A stretch of DNA of 64,000 nucleotides from Flavobacterium panacis (lineage in GTDB: Bacteria; Bacteroidota; Bacteroidia; Flavobacteriales; Flavobacteriaceae): the NCBI RefSeq assembly GCF_024649945.1, contig NZ_JANKMS010000001.1:992001-1056000 (forward strand), in the 5' to 3' direction. The position numbers and the translations under genes were made by a program. Positions 61,500 through 64,000 of this stretch are shown one piece after another; within the stretch, counting starts at the first letter, position 1, and each line of letters begins with the position of its first letter. The notes beneath the pieces are model-generated. The model was not told the DNA's origin. It searched no databases and saw only the letters and a program-made list of their open reading frames with translations.

Positions 61500-61919
61500 A
61501 TGACATTCACCTACTCTATTTGCCATCCTGATAAAAAGGAAATAGAATGTATAACTAAGGTTATTTCTTCTAATGAAGTTTTAGAAATAGCCACAAATTA
61601 TTCTTGGATACAAAAATTAAACCTTCTTGACTCCATTTCTCCTGATCAAATTTACTTTAACCCTTCCTTAGATTTTAAAAATACCGCAAACGGAAAAAGT
61701 TTCTGCCTAACAGCACATTATGACGAGCATAAAAATCCAATGTTTTCATTATGGTATAATCGTCCAAAAAAAGTCAAAGTATTGTTTGGTTTACTTGGAG
61801 AATCTGAAAAAATGGTTGTAGACGATTTCTGGTCTCTTAATCTTGATGAATCTCTAAAATACCTAAAGTTCTTTTTAGAAGGAAAATATTCTGAAATTGA
61901 AGCATTATTTAAAAAGTAA
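61500..61919 (+). CDS. Hypothetical protein
   Basis: 139 residues starting MTFTYSICHPDKKEIECITK. It has mixed strands and helices and includes LTAHYDEHKNPMFSLWYNRP and a C-terminal helix with FFLEGKYSEIEALFKK. No signal peptide, membrane segment or known motif. It lies 32 bp after the SRPBCC gene on the same strand. I do not recognise the family. Confidence 0.72.
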   Translation: MTFTYSICHPDKKEIECITKVISSNEVLEIATNYSWIQKLNLLDSISPDQIYFNPSLDFKNTANGKSFCLTAHYDEHKNPMFSLWYNRPKKVKVLFGLLGESEKMVVDDFWSLNLDESLKYLKFFLEGKYSEIEALFKK

Positions 61920-61999
61920 ATCTCATTTATTTTTTGCTTCTTAAATCCAATTTGCATTTTATTCGTAATTTCGGTTTATCATAAAAATACAATAACAAA

Positions 62000-62437
62000 A
62001 TGGCTTCATTTACAAAAGAAATATCTTTTCGTTGGTCAGATCTTGACCCAAATTTTCACGTTCGTCACAGTGCTTATTATGATTTTGGTGCACAACATCG
62101 TATCGAAATCCTAGAAGAATTGGGCTTGACATTAAAAGTAATGCAAACACAAGGTTTTGGTCCAGTATTATTTAGAGAAGAATGTGTCTTTAGAAAAGAA
62201 TTAAAGCTTTCAGACAAAATATTTATTCATACCAAAACATCAAAAATGAAAGCTGATGCTTCTCGCTGGTCCATCATTCACGAATTTAGAAGAGAAGACG
62301 ACACTCTTTGCGCCACTATTACAGTTGATGGTGCGTGGATGGATACAAAACTTCGTAAACTAGCTTCTCCTACTCCTGAAATTGCAATTCAGGCTTTGAG
62401 CATTTTCCCGAAAAGTGATGATTTTGTTGGTTTGTAA
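62000..62437 (+). CDS. Acyl-CoA thioesterase (hotdog fold)
   Basis: 145 residues. The 4HBT-type pattern is seen: SFRWSDLDPNFHVRHSAYYDF (Asp and the N/H-V-.-.-Y set, about 9-29), then FREECVFRKELKLSD and TVDGAWMDTKLRK. It should hydrolyse acyl-CoA or related thioesters in the cytosol; substrate not known. Confidence 0.9.
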   Translation: MASFTKEISFRWSDLDPNFHVRHSAYYDFGAQHRIEILEELGLTLKVMQTQGFGPVLFREECVFRKELKLSDKIFIHTKTSKMKADASRWSIIHEFRREDDTLCATITVDGAWMDTKLRKLASPTPEIAIQALSIFPKSDDFVGL

Positions 62438-62449
62438 AACAAGAAACAA

Positions 62450-62833
62450 ATGAAATATTCGATCACATATTTATTCTTTCTGTTTCTTTTTCTGAGTTGT
62501 GAATCATCTTTTAAAACTCCAAAAGAAACTGTTGTTGCTTATATAGCTGCTACAAATCGCTTTGACATAAAAAATGCAGAAAAACTACTAATTCCAACTC
62601 CAGCAAACAAACTCAATCTGGAAACGCTTAAAAAGATGGAAAAAAGTCTTCCTGATGATCAGAAAGCTAGATTTTTGAATAAAGAAAAAAATGCCGAATA
62701 TTTTGAAAAAACAATAACAGATTCGACTGCCCAAATTATAGTTACTCCAAATCAAGAGGTAGTTTTTACTATGGAATTTAATCTGAAGAAAGTAAATAAC
62801 AAATGGCTAATCGAATCTGTTATCTCTCATTAA
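62450..62833 (+). CDS. Small lipoprotein, NTF2/DUF4878-like
   Basis: 127 residues with a lipoprotein signal (MKYSITYLFFLFLFLSCES). The mature part starts with TPKETVVAYIAATNRFD, as in DUF4878/NTF2-like lipoproteins, and ends with a strand KKVNNKWLIESV, typical of this fold. Role unknown. It follows the thioesterase by 12 bp. Confidence 0.8.
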   Translation: MKYSITYLFFLFLFLSCESSFKTPKETVVAYIAATNRFDIKNAEKLLIPTPANKLNLETLKKMEKSLPDDQKARFLNKEKNAEYFEKTITDSTAQIIVTPNQEVVFTMEFNLKKVNNKWLIESVISH

Positions 62834-62921
62834 AATTGTACATTTTACGCCACATAATGAATTTTAATAAAACATAGAAGCTTAGCATCTTAGAAACTCA
62901 GAAGCTAAAAAAAACAACCTT

Positions 62922-63785
62922 ATGATTGATTATATAAAAGATTTTAGAATCGGTATTTTTATTACCATAATTGCTATTGTAACTATTCTTCTAGGTGCAT
63001 TAACAGACCGTATTCTTCGTTATTTTTTATATCGCAAACTAAGCAACAAAGAATATGATGCGACGGGATTTAGGTTTTTAAAACATTTAGTCATAACTGT
63101 AATTTACATTTTGGGTTTTGCCTTTGCTTTAATTCAAATCCCCGAATTTAAAATCATTGGACATTCTTTTTTAGCTGGTGCAGGAGTTATTTCGCTTGTT
63201 GCTGGTTTGGCTTCACAACAAGCACTGAGTAATATTGTGAGTGGTATTTTTTTAGTGATTTTCAAACCTTTTAAAATCAATGATAAAATCACAATCAACA
63301 ACTTTGTTGGAACGGTTGAAGATATCAACCTAAGACAAGTTGTTTTAAAAGATGCCGAAAATAACCGAATTATAATTCCTAATTCTGTCATAAGTGCGCA
63401 AATTATTGTCAACACCAATATGCACGATACCAAATGCTGCAAAATAATCGAAATTGGAATTGGTTACGAATCTGATCTAGAAAAAGCATTAGAAATAATG
63501 AAAGAAGAAATCGCCAAACATCCATTATTTATTGATACTCGAACTGCTGAAGCTAAAAAAGAAAAAACACCTTTGGTAATTGCACGCGTCGTGGCTCTGG
63601 CTGACTCCAGCGTTACTTTAAAAGCATGGGCTTGGGCCAAAAATTCTACCGACGGATTTGTGATGTACTGTGATTTATTGCAAAGTATAAAAAAGAAATT
63701 TGACGAAAATAATATTGACATTCCATATCCACAGCGTGTTATTACTTTAAAAAACAGCGATTTTAAAAGTTCAGATCAAAAATAA
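62922..63785 (+). CDS. Mechanosensitive ion channel protein (MscS family)
   Basis: 287 residues. Two or three membrane helices are followed by the pore-lining helix and the MscS hallmark SFLAGAGVISLVAGLASQQALSN in two parts (about 83-105), then FKPFKINDKI and the VEDINLRQVVLKDAENNRIIIPNS beta domain. It opens on membrane tension to release solutes at hypo-osmotic shock. The 88-bp leader includes a short repeat (AGCTTAGCATCTTAG). Confidence 0.95.
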   Translation: MIDYIKDFRIGIFITIIAIVTILLGALTDRILRYFLYRKLSNKEYDATGFRFLKHLVITVIYILGFAFALIQIPEFKIIGHSFLAGAGVISLVAGLASQQALSNIVSGIFLVIFKPFKINDKITINNFVGTVEDINLRQVVLKDAENNRIIIPNSVISAQIIVNTNMHDTKCCKIIEIGIGYESDLEKALEIMKEEIAKHPLFIDTRTAEAKKEKTPLVIARVVALADSSVTLKAWAWAKNSTDGFVMYCDLLQSIKKKFDENNIDIPYPQRVITLKNSDFKSSDQK

Positions 63786-63789
63786 TATC

Positions 63790-64000
63790 ATGAAAATTTC
63801 AGAAAGAAATCCAATTCAGACTTCACACCTCTTTCCTGTTCTGGATCAGTTATTACTTGATCTTTTAAAATCATTAACAGAAGAAGAATGGCAGAAACAA
63901 ACCGTTGCAAAAAAATGGCTAGTCAAAGATATTGCGTCTCATTTATTAGATGGAAATCTGAGAACATTATCTATTTCGAGAGATAAATACTTTGGAGAAA
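63790..64000 (+). CDS. DinB/MDMPI-like maleylpyruvate isomerase N-terminal domain protein, partial
   Basis: 70 codons to the window edge, starting MKISERNPIQTSHLFPVLDQ. TEEEWQKQTVAKKWLVKDIASHLLDGN resembles the N-terminal helices of the DinB/MDMPI fold, with the His of the metal site in ASHLLDG. The rest is outside. It begins 4 bp after the MscS stop, so the two are coupled. Confidence 0.7.
   Translation, partial: MKISERNPIQTSHLFPVLDQLLLDLLKSLTEEEWQKQTVAKKWLVKDIASHLLDGNLRTLSISRDKYFGE

Noticed and set aside
1..64000. tRNA, rRNA, CRISPR, prophage, IS elements or defence islands
   Set aside because: Looked for by eye in gaps and gene content; nothing supportable found. The repeats present are short intergenic elements without transposase genes in the window.

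Overview
The window is AT-rich chromosomal DNA from a member of the Bacteroidota, almost certainly a Flavobacterium close to the F. johnsoniae group. The evidence is a SusC/SusD pair with a triple-tyrosine regulator, a JOHN/IND-like subclass B1 metallo-beta-lactamase, a BT_3928-family protein, rpsF-rpsR-rplI with a DUF6495 gene behind it, an Ig_7-type giant surface protein, and many promoters with the Bacteroidota pattern TTG-N18/19-TAnnTTTG. I saw no tRNA, rRNA, CRISPR array, IS element or phage genes. Most of the window is core genome.

Layout. 1-3100 (minus) is the N-terminal 1033 residues of a secreted protein built from a long super-repeat; it runs off the left edge. 3101-4170 is a gene-poor gap with several dyads. 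4235-5993 (minus) is the ribosomal operon rpsF-rpsR-rplI plus DUF6495. 6171-12405 holds a LytTR response regulator, priA, a metallo-beta-lactamase, DUF2147, a YihY-type membrane protein and nadC. 12709-18375 (plus) holds a DNA-alkylation-repair-like HEAT protein, pirin-OsmC-GNAT, a secreted adenosine deaminase, an ABM monooxygenase and rlmH. 18400-26207 holds a lipoprotein, folP, DUF1599, BT_3928, small exported proteins, tpiA, prmA and clpS. 26272-33104 (plus) holds a sterol-desaturase-like enzyme, lysoplasmalogenase, small envelope proteins (one probably frameshifted), kdsA, an outer membrane protein, a YiiX-like hydrolase and a Coq4-like protein.

33171-49515 (minus) is the accessory metabolic part: an exported M28 peptidase, a GH43 enzyme and a glycerophosphodiesterase, then a polysaccharide utilisation locus: triple-tyrosine/LuxR-type sensor-regulator, SusC, SusD, a glucoamylase-like (PF10091) lipoprotein, an exported esterase and a GH3 BglX-like beta-glucosidase. 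PF10091 plus GH3 suggests a beta-glucan, possibly beta-1,2-glucan, as substrate (inference). The susC upstream region carries four copies of one octamer in a symmetric arrangement, a good candidate operator. 49565-56573 (minus) is DUF3995, ackA, pta, corA and dnaK, the last with a sigma-54-like promoter. 56858-64000 (plus) is a TlpA-like protein, lipoproteins, a CPA1 antiporter, an SRPBCC protein, a thioesterase, an MscS channel and the start of a DinB/MDMPI-like gene.

A recurring theme is intergenic inverted-repeat elements of several families (13835, 15711, 17311, 17776, 19063, 20063, 20765). They fill gaps between genes, act as terminators and in two cases supply the -33 TTG of the next promoter. 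I did not find a clear new defence or mobile system; the most interesting items are the susC operator array, the Ig super-repeat, the possible structured RNA before kdsA and the repeat-borne promoters.
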